DNA of 7,875 nucleotides, taken from the NCBI GenBank assembly GCA_013041585.1, contig JABEVM010000105.1, positions 1 to 7,875 of the forward strand, read 5' to 3'. Shown piece after piece: positions 6,409 through 7,875 of the stretch (positions are counted from its first letter, which is position 1; the number at the start of each line of letters is the position of its first letter). Below the pieces are notes generated by a model that was given only the letters and a program-made list of their open reading frames with translations, had not been told where the DNA came from and did not search any database. A program made the position numbers and the translations under genes. The DNA comes from Chlamydiota bacterium. Lineage in GTDB: Bacteria > Chlamydiota > Chlamydiia > Chlamydiales > Rhabdochlamydiaceae.

Positions 6409-7875
6409 TCAAGTAGTTTTAGTCTTCGTTATTTCTGTATTCTTAAATAGGATTTTTGAGACGTTTCTTGCATATCCAGGAAGTTGGGTTGCCTGTAAAT
6501 TCGGATAGGCAATTTTATTGGGATTTCCTTCTACAGGGTCAAACAAGGCATGGAATAAATCCATAAAAACTGTTCTGACAGGATATCTAGGATCAAGATG
6601 TGACTGTAAATTGGAAATGCCTCGAATATCCCCTAGTTTTATAATTAGTTTATCAGTTGGTTGGTTTTCAGACTTTTGTTTTTCAAAAAATTTGAGTGTG
6701 GCCGCAATTGCCGTACCGATTGAAAATCCATTCAAGTCAATGGAGGGAGTTCCTGTTTTTTCAGTTTGGATGACAATTTCAAAAGGTGTTCCTCTGTTTT
6801 CTCTGCTAAAAGAGAAATTCATATCTTCAAAAGCTTTTAAAGCCTCAGTTAGAAGATCATGTTGTACGAGGCAAGAGATATAAGCGTCGCAAACATTTCG
6901 AGTTAAAAAGCCTCTCCCTTTAGCTTCTGCTACAAGTTCTCTTACAAGCCTTACATCACCATCTGCTGCTGCAAGATCGATCATTTTATCATAAACAAGG
7001 GCGTGTACATTTTCCCCTTTAGCTTGCGCAAACACGTCTTTTGCGTAAGAAGTAGCCTCAGGAGTCTTGCATCTTGTTGCAGTCTCAATTAGTGCGCTAA
7101 AAAGTTCTGGAGCAGCTAGCTTTACGCTCCGCGCTTTTTCAAAGACTTGTTTTGCAAAGGAAAAATCAGCGATTTCTCCACCAAAGAGAATGAATGAAAC
7201 ACACGTCTCTACAGGAATAAATTTATCACCAGATTGCGTTTTTTTATCTAAACTGGAATAGATTCTTTTTGCATAGTCCCATGCTTCTATGGTTTCTGGA
7301 ATCAATAAGGTTGGAGGGGTGTCTTTTGTTTTATATTGCTCTTTTACATGCTCTAAAGACATCTCCCGGCCTCTTGCAATAGACTTTTGATGTAGACTTT
7401 GTAGAAATTTTCTTTCTGCAGCATCTAACGCTCCGATGATGCTACAAGTGTGGATCATAGCAGGAACAAGTTTTCCATATGCTCGTTGACCTGCGAGGAA
7501 AGTATGGTTCGCGTAGTTTCTATCTTGATTTATTCCTGCGGAGAAAAGAATGGCTTCATACGTTTCGCAAGTAGCTGTCTGCTTAGTCTCTTCGAAAAGC
7601 TCTTTAGCATACTCAATCTCTCCATAAATACCTGCAATTTGGATCATGAGGTTGTATAGTTCTACAGTTGCTTTTTCTTCAGCTTTAGCTTTTGCGAAAA
7701 TCCTTTTTGCATTGTCTAGTCCTGTTTCAGGATCTGCTGCAGATTCGATCCTAGCGCCCATTTTTATTGCAGATAGCACCTGTACATACGTTTCTGAGTT
7801 TGTTTTCTCAGCTATTTGAGAGTCTGTATACACTTTTTCTAAGAAAGCAAAATCTCTGCATGTTAGGGCAAGTTC
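6409..7875 (-). CDS. PPR-repeat protein with a C-terminal Smr-like domain (5' end beyond the window)
   Basis: The reading frame stays open to the right edge. The 14 codons before the GTG at 7833 are sense codons and continue repeat-like sequence (DFAFLEKVYTDSQIAEK), so that GTG is probably internal and the gene is partial. Numbering from it, there are at least seven helix-turn-helix repeats of about 31-36 residues with the pentatricopeptide pattern (Y-N-x-x-I, then A, then F/A-K). They lie at about 55-85, 86-118, 119-152, 208-240, 241-276, 277-309 and 310-342. More divergent units lie at 11-54 and 179-206, and a charged insert at 153-178. After a linker comes an Smr-like domain (about 364-460) opening IDLNGFSIGTAIAATLKFF, like the IDLHG start of Smr domains but with Asn for His. 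PPR arrays bind single-stranded RNA and Smr domains are often nucleases, so an RNA-related role is inferred. Translationally linked to the exported Ppx/GppA homologue four bases downstream. Confidence 0.78.
   Translation of the reverse strand, partial: ELALTCRDFAFLEKVYTDSQIAEKTNSETYVQVLSAIKMGARIESAADPETGLDNAKRIFAKAKAEEKATVELYNLMIQIAGIYGEIEYAKELFEETKQTATCETYEAILFSAGINQDRNYANHTFLAGQRAYGKLVPAMIHTCSIIGALDAAERKFLQSLHQKSIARGREMSLEHVKEQYKTKDTPPTLLIPETIEAWDYAKRIYSSLDKKTQSGDKFIPVETCVSFILFGGEIADFSFAKQVFEKARSVKLAAPELFSALIETATRCKTPEATSYAKDVFAQAKGENVHALVYDKMIDLAAADGDVRLVRELVAEAKGRGFLTRNVCDAYISCLVQHDLLTEALKAFEDMNFSFSRENRGTPFEIVIQTEKTGTPSIDLNGFSIGTAIAATLKFFEKQKSENQPTDKLIIKLGDIRGISNLQSHLDPRYPVRTVFMDLFHALFDPVEGNPNKIAYPNLQATQLPGYARNVSKILFKNTEITKTKTT

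Noticed and set aside
6518..6883. Plus-strand open frame of 121 codons opposite the Smr-like domain
   Set aside because: It is antisense to the PPR-Smr gene, whose repeat and domain structure supports the minus strand. The plus-strand product shows no family features.

Overview
This is an AT-rich, gene-dense bacterial window. It holds six intact genes and one gene that runs off the right edge. There are no rRNA genes, tRNA genes, insertion sequences or CRISPR arrays that I can see. The low GC, the sodium symporter, the amino-sugar genes and a eukaryote-like PPR protein suggest a host-associated Gram-negative bacterium. My best guess is an environmental (Parachlamydia/Simkania-type) chlamydia, but this is a weak inference from gene style: the window has no marker gene that fixes the taxon.

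Left part (1-843): an AT-rich non-coding leader, then a small stand-alone GyrI-like (Cass2-type) effector-binding protein at 269-736. A 107-base intergenic stretch follows, carrying two perfect 14-bp palindromes just upstream of the next operon.

Central operon (844-4479): three plus-strand genes packed end to end. They are a sodium:solute symporter (SSS family), a stand-alone PIG-L-type protein and a BadF/NagK-type sugar kinase. The PIG-L-type protein resembles the C-terminal half of the long Bacteroidetes-type glucosamine-6-phosphate deaminases. Together they read as an uptake and activation route for an amino sugar such as GlcNAc, MurNAc or a related peptidoglycan or host sugar: import, possible N-deacetylation, phosphorylation. 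The PIG-L-type gene most likely starts at a TTG at 2411 behind a strong ribosome binding site. The kinase start overlaps the end of that gene by 16 bases.

Secreted unknown (4555-5322): a 255-aa protein with a signal peptide and an exceptionally strong Shine-Dalgarno sequence. It ends at a hairpin terminator (5342-5370) shared with the convergent minus-strand genes.

Right part (5373-7875, minus strand): a two-gene operon. The upstream gene encodes a protein with an array of PPR-like helical repeats followed by an Smr-like C-terminal domain, and it is still open at the window edge. Four bases after it comes a Ppx/GppA-family phosphatase homologue with an N-terminal signal peptide. The PPR-Smr architecture in a bacterium, its degenerate Smr motif and its coupling to an apparently exported Ppx/GppA protein are the most unusual things here.
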